From the NCBI GenBank assembly GCA_019348265.1, contig JAHWJV010000007.1, positions 1-23,728 of the forward strand: a stretch of DNA of 23,728 bases, read 5' to 3'. Origin of the DNA: Gemmatimonadota bacterium. Its GTDB lineage: Bacteria; Gemmatimonadota; Gemmatimonadetes; Longimicrobiales; Longimicrobiaceae. Positions within the stretch are counted from its first letter, which is position 1; each line of letters starts with the position of its first letter. A model generated the notes under the pieces. The model saw only the letters and a program-made list of their open reading frames with translations. It ran no database searches and was not told the origin of the DNA. Of the stretch, positions 1 to 7,852 are shown piece after piece. The translations under genes were made by a program, and so were the position numbers.

Positions 1-1602
1 GGGCACCTTCGGCGCGAGGGAGTCGGCTGCGCAGCCCGATCCTACCTGACGTCCGGGGAGGTCGATCCCATCCACGCCCGGTCCGCACGTCGCCGTCGCG
101 GGATTCGCGTCGAGCGAGAGGACCGTCACCTCGAGCGGTTTCGGGTCGAATCCACTGAGGTCGTCCTCCAGTCGAAGGCCGAAGTCCTCGGTCGGATTGA
201 TCGACCTGTCGGGGAGGTCGATCTTCTCGATCGTGGGCGCGTTCAGGTCGACCCCGAAGCGGAAGCCGGATCGCCACGTGCAATTCTCGAGGGCATCGCA
301 CACCAGCGCCGCGGTCTTGTAGCTCCCGGCCTGGCGTGCATCCAGCTCGGACCCCCGTGTGACCAGCCTGCCCCGGGTTACCAGTGCGCTGTCACTCAGG
401 AGGGGGTCGCCGACGTAGAAACGAGCGCTTACACGGCCCACACCGCCGTGGTCCGCGTTTTCCGCGCCCACGTACCGCTCGGCGAACGTGGTCTGCGCCC
501 CCATCCAGTCGCGGGCGAGAACAGTCCCCGGGAGCGGTGCCCGATTGTCGTAGCGAAGCGAATCCGTGACCAGGCTGGGCCCCGCTCGACCCTCCGCGGT
601 GGCGGTGTGGATGAAGACCCGCAGGTCCTGGAGCGAGTAATTTGCGAGCGAATCCTCCTGGAATACTACGCTGAACGGCAGCGTAGTGTCCACGCGCCGA
701 TGGACGCGGGTGGTGCCGGGCGGCTGGATGATGAACTCGGCGAGCGCCAGACGTGCCATCGGCTCGAAGATGACCGGCAGCACTTCAACCTTCAGGTCGC
801 CGTCGGCCCACGCGAGCTCGGATAGATCGGCCGCCTTCTTCCCGGCGAACACCTGCGCGACGAGCACGTTCGCGTTTGCCAGCACCATCGGAAAGCCGGC
901 CGTCTCCGAGCGGATGCGCCCATCCGCGCCTACCAGCCGGGCGCGGATGACGACCTGCCCATTCCTGAACTTCGGTACGCCGGTCACGGCATCGAAATCC
1001 GCGGTGTTGATCGGGCAGGTCGTCGTGGTCGCGAGCGCCGCACGTGCGTCACCGGCGGTGCTCCCGCCTGCGGCCCCGACCCCACCCGAGAGGAATGTCT
1101 GCCTGCACGCGACGACGGTGTCGACCAGCACCTCCAGCCGGGCGACGCTGCCGAGCTCGACGGCCAGCTGCACGCTGATGTTCCCTCGAACGCGCGTCTG
1201 GTCGATGAGCCCGCCGGACGGGTTCAGGATCTGCTGAATGAGGATGGAGGACGGCGGGTCGTTGACCCGGATCTGGACCGAAGCCGACGCGTCCGGATCC
1301 TCTACCGCCGTGGCGGTGATCGTCACGTCGCCGACCGTTACCGCCCGGACCAGTCCGGTGTTCTCGTCCACGGTGGCGATGCTGGCGTTCGAGGTCGTGA
1401 AGCGTGCGGTCGGCTGCCGGGCGTTCTGGACTACCGCGCGCACGGTGACCGTATCGCCGACGTTGAGCGTCACCAACCCACTTGGGGTGACCGTAACGAC
1501 GGGCGACAGCTCGGTCGGTGAGTCGCATGAGACCACCGCGCCGAGTCCGAGGAAGCACACCCAGGCGAGCCGTACCAGGGTTCTAGCTCCGAAAACCTGC
1601 AT
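1..1602 (-). CDS. Secreted lipoprotein with Ig-like (BIG2-type) domain, 3' end outside window
   Basis: The frame is open from an ATG at 1602 to the left edge (534 codons, no stop), so the C-terminus is missing. An AGGAG ribosome site lies 4 bases before the ATG. The N-terminus is a lipoprotein signal: basic residues, a hydrophobic run, then GAVVSC with the lipid-acceptor Cys at residue 26. Residues about 35-113 read as a bacterial Ig-like group 2 domain, with the typical phrases LNVGDTVTV, ATVDENTGLVRAV and GDVTITATA. The remaining 420 or so residues have no domain I recognise; they look like an extracellular beta-rich region with scattered cysteines. By family such proteins are anchored on the cell surface and act in adhesion or binding, but no substrate can be named. 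It is divergent from the S9 peptidase across 224 bases in which I see no convincing promoter. Confidence 0.85.
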   Translation of the reverse strand, partial: MQVFGARTLVRLAWVCFLGLGAVVSCDSPTELSPVVTVTPSGLVTLNVGDTVTVRAVVQNARQPTARFTTSNASIATVDENTGLVRAVTVGDVTITATAVEDPDASASVQIRVNDPPSSILIQQILNPSGGLIDQTRVRGNISVQLAVELGSVARLEVLVDTVVACRQTFLSGGVGAAGGSTAGDARAALATTTTCPINTADFDAVTGVPKFRNGQVVIRARLVGADGRIRSETAGFPMVLANANVLVAQVFAGKKAADLSELAWADGDLKVEVLPVIFEPMARLALAEFIIQPPGTTRVHRRVDTTLPFSVVFQEDSLANYSLQDLRVFIHTATAEGRAGPSLVTDSLRYDNRAPLPGTVLARDWMGAQTTFAERYVGAENADHGGVGRVSARFYVGDPLLSDSALVTRGRLVTRGSELDARQAGSYKTAALVCDALENCTWRSGFRFGVDLNAPTIEKIDLPDRSINPTEDFGLRLEDDLSGFDPKPLEVTVLSLDANPATATCGPGVDGIDLPGRQVGSGCAADSLAPKVP

Positions 1603-1826
1603 CCACTCCTCGACGATTACCCGGGTGAACAGACGTAAAGACCGGGGCCGGCGAAGCTGCGTCGCCAGGCGTCCGGGGAATAGCGGAACGTTAGTGTGCT
1701 GACCCTGCTGGAACGAGCCGACCGCCGAATTTCTGACGGGAACGGCCGTGCCCTTGCCGTACGCCCGCCACGCCCCGACCTTGGGGGCCCGGAGTTCCCG
1801 GCTGGCCATGCAGCGAGGAGTGCGCG

Positions 1827-4208
1827 TTGTCGGAAGTGGTTCCAGGCAGTACGGCGAAGTACCGCATTCCTCCCGATCCGATCCCCGCGGTCGTCACGGC
1901 GGAGCCGCCGCCGGCGCTCTCCCTCTCTCCGGATCGCAGCGGCTTCGCGCTGCTGGGGCGGCGCGCGCTACCCGGCATTGCGGATCTCGCCCAGCCCGAG
2001 CTGCGTCTGGCGGGGGTTCGGATCGACCCGGTGACAAACGGGCCGAGCTCGCCAGCGCACTTCCACTCCGTCACGCTGGCGTCCGTGTCCGGCGGCGCCC
2101 CCCGGTCCGTCGATCTCCCGCCCGATCCGCGGCTTTCCGAGCTCCGCTGGTCTCCGGACGGCAGCTGGCTCGCGTTCGTCCATACCACTTCCACGGGGCT
2201 CGAGCTCTGGGGCATCGAGACCGGGACGGCGCGCACGCGCCGCCTCTCCGACCGCCTGAACGGCACCCTCGGCTGCTCGTACCAGTGGGAGCCCTCGGGC
2301 GTCAGCCTGCTGGTGAAGCGGATTCCGGACGGCCGAGGCCAGGCGCCGGAGAAGCCCGCCGTCCCCTCGGGCCCGCTCATCCAGGAGAATCTCGGCAAGA
2401 CGGCTCCAGGCCGCACCTACCAGGACCTGCTGAAGGCACCGCACGAAGAGCGTCTGTTCGAGCACTACTTCGCCGCGCAGCTCTGCCGGGTCGGGCTCGA
2501 CGGGGGGCCAGCCGAGCCGCTCGGCGATCCAGGAATCATCAGCGACTTCAGCGCGGCGCCCGGCGGGGAGTTCCTGCTCGTCGAGCGGCTCAAGCGGCCG
2601 TTCAGCTATGTCGTTCCATACTACCGCTTTCCGACCGACTTTTCAATCCTTGACGCCCGCGGCGGAGTGGTGCGTCAGCTGGCGGACCTCCCCCTGGCCG
2701 AGGACGTCCCGGTCGCTTTCGACGCCGTCCCGACCGGTCCGCGCAACGTGCAGTGGCGGGCGGACGCGCCGGACACCGTCGTCTGGGTAGAGGCGCTGGA
2801 CGGGGGCGACCCGCGGAACGCCGCCGAAGAGCGCGACAGGGTGTACTCGCTGACCGTCCCGTTCACCGGGACGCCCGAGCCCCTGATCACGCTCGAGCAT
2901 CGGTGCGTGGGGGTATTCTGGGGTCGAGACGACTTCGCGATGGTATTTTCGCGGTGGTGGAATACGCGCAGCGAGCGCCGCTTCGCAATCTCGCCCGGCA
3001 CCCCGTCGGCGCCGCCGCGCCTCCTCGCCGACCGGTCGTACCAGAATCTCTACGACGACCCCGGTATGCCGGCGACCATCCGCAACGCCGCCGGGCGCTT
3101 CGTTCTACTGTTCACGGCGGACGGGGAGGAGATCTTCCTATCGGGTGACGGCGCGTCGCCGCGCGGCGACTATCCCTTCCTGGACCGGATGTCGATCCAC
3201 AGCGGCGGAACGACGCGGCTCGGGCGCGCGGAGGACCCCTACTACGAGGAAGTGGCGGCCATGCTCGGCCCGTCCGGAGACGTAGTGCTGACGCGCAGGG
3301 AAGCGGCCGCCGAGCCACCGAACTATTACGTGCGTAACCTGCGCGAGGGCACCGTTCGCGCGCTCACCGACTTCCCCGATCCGGCGCCGGAGCTCGCCGG
3401 CATCACGCGCGAGATCGTAGCCTATGCTCGACCCGATGGCGTGAGTCTCAGCGCTACGCTGCTGACCCCACCCGGTTACGACCGGGAGCGCGACGGCCCG
3501 CTCCCGATGCTGGTCTGGGCCTATCCTCGCGAGTTCCGGGACGCCGACGCGGCTGGCCAGGTGGACGATTCACCAAACCGCTTCAGCCGACCGGCCGGCG
3601 CATCGCACCTGTTCCTGCTCAACCAGGGGTACGCCATTTTGGACGGCCCGGCGATGCCGATCATCGGGGTCGACGAGGCGGAGCCGAACGACTCCTACGT
3701 CGAACAGCTCGTCGCGAACGCCAAGGCGGCTGTGGACCGGACGGTCGAGCTGGGGGTCGCCGACCGCGAGCGCATCGGTATCGGCGGGCACTCGTACGGC
3801 GCATTCATGGCGGCGAACCTGCTCGCGCACTCCGATCTCTTCCGGGCGGGCATCGCCCGCTCCGGAGCATACAACCGCACGCTCACGCCCTTCGGGTTTC
3901 AGCAGGAGCAGCGCACGTACTGGGAGGCGCCGGACACCTACCATCGCATGAGCCCCTTCACCTACGTAGACCGGATCCGCGCGCCGGTCCTGCTCATCCA
4001 CGGTGAAGTCGACAACAACTCCGGCACCTTCCCGCTCCAGAGCGAGCGCTTCTACCACGCACTCAAGGGCCACGGGGCCACGGTGCGCTACGTCGTGCTC
4101 CCGCACGAGAGCCACGGCTACCGAGCCCGGGAGTCGGTGCTCCACGCGCTCGCGGAGATGATCGACTGGATGGACAGGTACGTGAAGAACGCGCAAAGTG
4201 ACAAGTGA
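1827..4208 (+). CDS. S9 family prolyl-oligopeptidase-type serine peptidase, glutamyl endopeptidase (S9D) type
   Basis: The 793-residue protein has an N-terminal beta-propeller-like region (about residues 50-520) and a C-terminal alpha/beta hydrolase domain. The nucleophile motif is GGHSYG with Ser656. The remaining triad is best placed at Asp729 (HGEVDNNSG) and His763 (PHESHGY). The phrases ARSGAYNRTLTPFGFQ and HGEVDNNSGTFPLQS closely match, from memory, the plant chloroplast glutamyl peptidase (CGEP) group, so cleavage after Glu in short peptides is a reasonable expectation. The start is taken as TTG at 1827 because GAGGAG lies 6 bases upstream and no ATG fits. I see no clear signal peptide, so the location is probably cytoplasmic, although the neighbours are exported proteins. 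The last residues and the stop codon fall inside a purine-rich repeat that forms the following terminator. Confidence 0.93.
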   Translation: MSEVVPGSTAKYRIPPDPIPAVVTAEPPPALSLSPDRSGFALLGRRALPGIADLAQPELRLAGVRIDPVTNGPSSPAHFHSVTLASVSGGAPRSVDLPPDPRLSELRWSPDGSWLAFVHTTSTGLELWGIETGTARTRRLSDRLNGTLGCSYQWEPSGVSLLVKRIPDGRGQAPEKPAVPSGPLIQENLGKTAPGRTYQDLLKAPHEERLFEHYFAAQLCRVGLDGGPAEPLGDPGIISDFSAAPGGEFLLVERLKRPFSYVVPYYRFPTDFSILDARGGVVRQLADLPLAEDVPVAFDAVPTGPRNVQWRADAPDTVVWVEALDGGDPRNAAEERDRVYSLTVPFTGTPEPLITLEHRCVGVFWGRDDFAMVFSRWWNTRSERRFAISPGTPSAPPRLLADRSYQNLYDDPGMPATIRNAAGRFVLLFTADGEEIFLSGDGASPRGDYPFLDRMSIHSGGTTRLGRAEDPYYEEVAAMLGPSGDVVLTRREAAAEPPNYYVRNLREGTVRALTDFPDPAPELAGITREIVAYARPDGVSLSATLLTPPGYDRERDGPLPMLVWAYPREFRDADAAGQVDDSPNRFSRPAGASHLFLLNQGYAILDGPAMPIIGVDEAEPNDSYVEQLVANAKAAVDRTVELGVADRERIGIGGHSYGAFMAANLLAHSDLFRAGIARSGAYNRTLTPFGFQQEQRTYWEAPDTYHRMSPFTYVDRIRAPVLLIHGEVDNNSGTFPLQSERFYHALKGHGATVRYVVLPHESHGYRARESVLHALAEMIDWMDRYVKNAQSDK

Positions 4209-4250
4209 AAAGCGAGAAGTCCGACCACGCCAGGCCGGACTTCCGCTTTT
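4208..4250. terminator. Bidirectional hairpin terminator between convergent genes
   Basis: The left arm AAAAGCG plus GAAGTCCG (4208-4223, one bulged A at 4215) pairs with the right arm CGGACTTC plus CGCTTTT (4236-4250) around a 12-base loop. The A-rich left foot and T-rich right foot give a U-tract on both strands, suiting the convergent S9 peptidase (plus) and YbjQ-family gene (minus). The left foot belongs to an AAGTGA-type repeat that also supplies the peptidase stop codon. Confidence 0.8.
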
Positions 4251-4265
4251 CAATTTCTGGTTCCG

Positions 4266-4595
4266 CTATTCTTCGTATACGATCGCGGTCCCGCTGGCGC
4301 TGACCATCAGCATCCCTCCGCCGCTACCGACCGAGATAGTCTCGTAGTCGAGGTCCACGGCCACCACCGCGTTGGCTCCTCGCGCGGTGGCTTCCTCCAC
4401 CATCTCGCGGATCGCGATCTGCTTGGCCTTGCGCAGCTCCCCCTCGTAGGCCCCGGACCGCCCCCCGATGATGTCGCGCACGCTGGCGAAGAGATCCCGG
4501 AATACGTTGGCACCGAGAATCGCTTCGCCGGTCACGAGGCCGACGTACTGCGTGATCCGCTTCCCTTCGATGTTCGGCGTCGTGAGGACGAGCAT
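4266..4595 (-). CDS. YbjQ/UPF0145 family (heavy-metal-binding DUF74 fold) protein
   Basis: The 109-residue protein has the usual family length and its conserved phrases: a TTPNIEGKRI opening, GLVTGEAI, NVFRDLFASVRDIIGGRSGAYE, REMVEEATARGANAVV, and VDLDYE with a glycine-rich MLMVSASGTAIV ending. The family forms pentameric cytoplasmic beta/alpha assemblies annotated as putative heavy-metal-binding proteins, with no proven activity. The ATG at 4595 is preceded by AAGGAG at 6-base spacing. The gene stands alone: a heptamer repeat array separates it from the HAD gene downstream of its start, and the shared hairpin terminator lies after its stop. Confidence 0.93.
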   Translation of the reverse strand: MLVLTTPNIEGKRITQYVGLVTGEAILGANVFRDLFASVRDIIGGRSGAYEGELRKAKQIAIREMVEEATARGANAVVAVDLDYETISVGSGGGMLMVSASGTAIVYEE

Positions 4596-4618
4596 GATGG
4601 TCTCCTTGGAAGGGGCGA

Positions 4619-4650
4619 TCCGCTATCGGCTATCCGCTATCCGTTATCCG
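4619..4650. repeat. Heptamer array TCCGCTA, four and a half units
   Basis: The units at 4619, 4626, 4633 and 4640 read TCCGCTA, TCGGCTA, TCCGCTA and TCCGTTA, followed by a partial TCCG. The array lies between the start of the YbjQ-family gene and the end of the HAD gene, both on the minus strand. It is not a clear hairpin. It belongs to the same general class of short-period intergenic repeats seen elsewhere in the window. Confidence 0.85.
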
Positions 4651-4663
4651 TGACATCTCCTCC

Positions 4664-5323
4664 TCAATCCCCCAGCACACTCTCGGCGTAGTGCGCGAGG
4701 AGGTCCTCGCAGTCGTCGTAGACGGCTATGGCGCCGCGGAGCTCTCGCTCGTTCCAGCCGCCGGTGCGAACCCCGATGACGCGGACGCCTGCCCGGCTGG
4801 CGGCTTCGACGTCGTACGGTGTGTCACCGAGCATGACGCAATCGCGCGCGGGGGCGCCGGCCTTCTCGAGCGCGGCCTCGACGATGTCGGGCTCGGGCTT
4901 GGAGCCCTCGACATCGCTTGCCGAGGTCGCTTCCTCGATCAGGTCGCGGACGCCAGCCTGGTCGAGCAGTCCCTTCAGGTCCGCGTTGTCCGCCGAAGTC
5001 GCCACGACGAGCGCCCGATCGTCCTGGCGCAGCCGCTCCAGCAGCGCGCGGGCGCCGGGGGTGGGCTCGAGCCCCGGGAGGTAGCGCTCGCGGAAGATCT
5101 CGCCCTTGCGAGAGTCCAGCTGCTTACCCTGCTTGCTCTCCTTCTCGAAGCCGAACACCTCCGGGATGAGCTTGTCACCGCCCTTCCCGATCAGGCGGCG
5201 GATCTTCTCGAAATCCGCCTCGATGCCCATCTCCTGAGCCGAGTCGACGAAGGCCTGCGCGTGCGCGTCGTTGCTCAGCAGCAGCGTACCATCGATATCC
5301 AGAATGACCGCTCGTACCGCCAT
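4664..5323 (-). CDS. HAD superfamily hydrolase, phosphoglycolate-phosphatase-like
   Basis: The 219-residue protein carries all four HAD motifs. Motif I is DIDGT (nucleophile Asp9, acid/base Asp11), motif II is VVATSAD, the motif III lysine lies in SKPEPD, and motif IV is MLGDTPYD. The helical cap between motifs I and II is of the small alpha type typical of phosphatases such as Gph or beta-phosphoglucomutase. The substrate cannot be read from the sequence; phosphoglycolate or another small phosphoester is a family-level guess, and action is cytoplasmic. The start ATG at 5323 overlaps the stop of the upstream oxidoreductase by one base (TGATG), with GGGGGAG just before it, so the two are probably translationally coupled. 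Confidence 0.92.
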   Translation of the reverse strand: MAVRAVILDIDGTLLLSNDAHAQAFVDSAQEMGIEADFEKIRRLIGKGGDKLIPEVFGFEKESKQGKQLDSRKGEIFRERYLPGLEPTPGARALLERLRQDDRALVVATSADNADLKGLLDQAGVRDLIEEATSASDVEGSKPEPDIVEAALEKAGAPARDCVMLGDTPYDVEAASRAGVRVIGVRTGGWNERELRGAIAVYDDCEDLLAHYAESVLGD

Positions 5324-6864
5324 CACTCCCCCTCTTCCGCGGTGCGCAGGCCGACGGGAGCCGGGCCATTCAGCACCTCCCCCTCGGGCTCGAAGCGGGA
5401 GCCATGGCACGGGCAGTCCCAGGTCTTCGCCATCTCGTTCCAGTGGACGATGCAGCCAAGGTGCGTGCAGACCGCCGACATCTCGTGGCGAACCCCCTGG
5501 TCGTCGCGGTAGACCGCGATCGGTGCCTGCCCCCGACGGATGATCGCGCCGCTGCCGCGGGGGATCTCTCGGGTCGAGTCGACCTCTGCCTCCGATCCGG
5601 TGAGCCATTCCAGATAGTGCCCCGCCACCTGGGCGTTCACCTTGATGAACTCCGGCGTCGCCTTCAGCGAGATGCGCGACGGGTCATAGAGCTTCTCCCA
5701 CGCGTTTTCCTTGCCGAGCACCAGGTCCGAGATCAACATCCCGGCGATCGTCCCGTGCGTCATCCCCTGCCCGGAATCGCCTGTAGCCACGAAGACGTTG
5801 TCCGGGCCGGCGGGGTTACGACCGATGAACCCGAGATAGTCGATCGGCTCGTACACCTGACCGGACCAGCGGAACTCGACCTCCCCGATCGGGAAGTGCT
5901 CGCGCGTCCAATCCTCCAGGTCGCGGAACCGCTCCCCCTCGTCATAGTCCTCGCCGGTGTGGTGGTCCTCGCCGCCCACGATCAGCACGTGGTAGCGGTC
6001 GGCGCCTTTCTTCACCTCCTGCAGGCGGATGTAGTTGTACGGATCTCCCGTGTCCCATATCAACGCGTCCGGGACCTTGTCCGCGTCGACGCGCGCGCCC
6101 ACCACGTAGGTGAGGTAGGGAGCCTGTTTCGTGTGGATGACCACCCGGTCGTTGACCGGGGAGTTGGTCGCGACCACGATCGCGTCCGCGTGCACGGTGA
6201 ACCCGTCGCTGGTCGTGACGTGCGCGCCGTCCCCGCCGTTCACCTCATCGACGTGGGTGCCGGTGAAGATGCTGCCCCCGTTCTTCTGGATCGCGGCGGA
6301 GAGGCCGCGCAGGTACTTCAGCGGATGGAAGCGGCCCTGGTGCGGGAAGCGGATGCACGGTCCGCTGTCGAAGGGCGCGCCGGGAATCCGGTCCAGCAGC
6401 TCGGCGTCGGTGAAGCCGGCGCGGTGCGCCGCCTCGATCTCGCGCTGGAGCTCGTCCGGGCCATGTTCCTCCGCGAGGTACAGAAAGCCGTCGAGATTGC
6501 GATAGTCGCATTGGATCGACTCGTCCGATACGATCTGGCCGATGCGGTCGACCGCGGCCTGATGGCTCTCGTAAGAAAGGCGCGAGCCTTCGAGCCCGTG
6601 CATGTCCTCGATGGCATGGAAGCGGTCGTCCATCGCGCTGGCCAGGTGCGCGGTCGTGAGGCCCGTCTGCCCCCCGCCAACCGCCCCGTCCTCCAACACC
6701 ACCACCTTCTTCCCCGCCCGGCTCAGCTCGTACGCAACCGACATCCCGGCGATCCCCGCCCCGACAACACAGACGTCCGCCCGGAGATTCTCGCCCAACC
6801 TGGTGAACTCCTGGGGCGGCGACTCGACATCCCATACGGGCTCCGAACCGGATTTCGGCAGCAT
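5323..6864 (-). CDS. FAD-dependent oxidoreductase (DAO/DadA type) with C-terminal Rieske [2Fe-2S] domain
   Basis: The 513-residue protein opens with a dinucleotide-binding motif, VVGAGIAG (residues 33-40), followed by VVVLE, in a DadA/glycine-oxidase-like FAD domain reaching to about residue 400. A Rieske domain closes the protein, with ligands Cys466 and His468 (CTH) and Cys484 and His487 (CPCH). This fusion is known from Bacillus YhfW-type proteins; it presumably passes electrons between FAD and the iron-sulfur cluster, but the substrate is unknown. No export signal is seen. The ATG at 6864 has AAGGAGGAG upstream and is preferred over an in-frame ATG at 6891 that would place that site inside the gene. 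It ends in a one-base overlap with the HAD gene, so the two form a unit. Confidence 0.93.
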   Translation of the reverse strand: MLPKSGSEPVWDVESPPQEFTRLGENLRADVCVVGAGIAGMSVAYELSRAGKKVVVLEDGAVGGGQTGLTTAHLASAMDDRFHAIEDMHGLEGSRLSYESHQAAVDRIGQIVSDESIQCDYRNLDGFLYLAEEHGPDELQREIEAAHRAGFTDAELLDRIPGAPFDSGPCIRFPHQGRFHPLKYLRGLSAAIQKNGGSIFTGTHVDEVNGGDGAHVTTSDGFTVHADAIVVATNSPVNDRVVIHTKQAPYLTYVVGARVDADKVPDALIWDTGDPYNYIRLQEVKKGADRYHVLIVGGEDHHTGEDYDEGERFRDLEDWTREHFPIGEVEFRWSGQVYEPIDYLGFIGRNPAGPDNVFVATGDSGQGMTHGTIAGMLISDLVLGKENAWEKLYDPSRISLKATPEFIKVNAQVAGHYLEWLTGSEAEVDSTREIPRGSGAIIRRGQAPIAVYRDDQGVRHEMSAVCTHLGCIVHWNEMAKTWDCPCHGSRFEPEGEVLNGPAPVGLRTAEEGE

Positions 6865-6946
6865 AACGACTCCTCCTTCTTCTCCATTCACGATCCCGGC
6901 ACTCTCCGGGCGGGGGCGGGAGGCGTTGCCAGAATCAGACCAGATA

Positions 6947-7050
6947 TAGGGAGAGGGAACAGCGGAAACGGAACAGCAGAGGCCGCCATCATGATCGATG
7001 GCGGCCCTAAGCCCTATCCCCTGCGCCCTGTTCCCCGTTCCCTACTCCCT
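6947..7050. repeat. GGGAACAG-type imperfect inverted repeat around a perfect hairpin
   Basis: The left arm (about 6947-6977) repeats GGGAACAG, GGAAACG and GGAACAG. The right arm (about 7015-7050) is the same type of sequence inverted, reading GGGAGTAG, GGGAACGG and GGAACAGG on the minus strand. The arms bracket the perfect hairpin at 6981-7006. The right arm contains the TAG stop (7042-7044) of the DUF4097 gene, so the repeat begins exactly where that reading frame ends. Confidence 0.75.
6981..7006 (-). terminator. Perfect 10-bp hairpin after the ECF/DUF4097 operon
   Basis: GGCCGCCATC (6981-6990) pairs perfectly with GATGGCGGCC (6997-7006) around the six-base loop ATGATC. It lies downstream of the last gene of the sigma-factor operon (minus) and before the FAD oxidoreductase gene. 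There is no U-tract, so it may be a transcript-stabilising or Rho-assisted end rather than a classical intrinsic terminator. Confidence 0.6.
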
Positions 7051-7815
7051 CTTGTTCGAGGGTATCCGCACATGACCCAGCACATCCCGGTACCGGATCC
7101 GGCCGCTGGAGTCGCGGTTGACCGTGAAGTCGCCGCGGATGCCGGAGGCGACGATGTCCCCGGAGGAGTCTACGCGGATCTCGGCGTCGCCACGGACGCC
7201 CTGGAGCTCGATGTTGCCGGAGCTGTCGTTCTCCACGAGAACGCTGCCGGTAACGTCGTGGACGTGCAGGTCACCGGAAGAGTCGTTCAGGCGAACGTCG
7301 CCTCGCACGGTGCCGATCTCCACGTTGCCGGAGCTGTCGCGGAGGTCGATCGAGCCGTTGACGTCGTCGATCTTGATCTCGCCCGAGCTGTCCTCGAGGG
7401 TGAGGCCGCCGACGTGCCGGACGGTGAGGTCTCCGCTGGAGTCGGTGACGTGCAGCCCGAGCCTCTCGGGGACCTCGATCACCAGGTCGAGAGAGGCGTA
7501 CCGGTCGCCCGGACCGTGCATGTTCGGCGTTTCCACCAGCACGCGTGCCTCTCCACCGTCCCGGCCGGTGTCGAGTCGGAGCGCCTCGAGGAGCTCACGA
7601 GTCGAGGCACAGGCGGTGCCCCGGACGCGGATCTCCTGGAGTCCGGCGCGCCCCTCGATGCGAAGCGAGCCCGCCCGCGCGCCGATGCGGGCGCGCTGCA
7701 CTCCGGACGTGGAGAGCGTCGCGTTGCGCTCGGCCGAGAATCGGCAGCTCTGCGCGGAGGCGGCCGCCGGGAGGGCGAAGATCGTGATGGCGAGAGGGAT
7801 CCAGAAGGATCGCAT
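7042..7815 (-). CDS. Secreted DUF4097-like repeat protein with seven DSSG repeats
   Basis: The 257-residue protein has a signal peptide (charged start, hydrophobic core, likely cut after ASA near residue 21). From about residue 125 it carries seven repeats of 17-19 residues starting DSSG, with the pattern DSSG-x-hydrophobic-x-hydrophobic, then VxG and a second strand. This is the DUF4097 / putative adhesin type and predicts a right-handed beta-solenoid. The function is unknown; the family is often found behind ECF sigma factors and may sense or line the cell envelope. GGAAGAG lies 6 bases before the ATG. The gene follows its paralogue by 37 bases and is probably the last gene of the operon. 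The stop codon is formed by the adjoining GGGAACAG-type repeat. Confidence 0.87.
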   Translation of the reverse strand: MRSFWIPLAITIFALPAAASAQSCRFSAERNATLSTSGVQRARIGARAGSLRIEGRAGLQEIRVRGTACASTRELLEALRLDTGRDGGEARVLVETPNMHGPGDRYASLDLVIEVPERLGLHVTDSSGDLTVRHVGGLTLEDSSGEIKIDDVNGSIDLRDSSGNVEIGTVRGDVRLNDSSGDLHVHDVTGSVLVENDSSGNIELQGVRGDAEIRVDSSGDIVASGIRGDFTVNRDSSGRIRYRDVLGHVRIPSNKRE

Positions 7816-7852
7816 GGGAGCTCTTCCAGGTGGTGGGTGGAGCGAACCGGCC

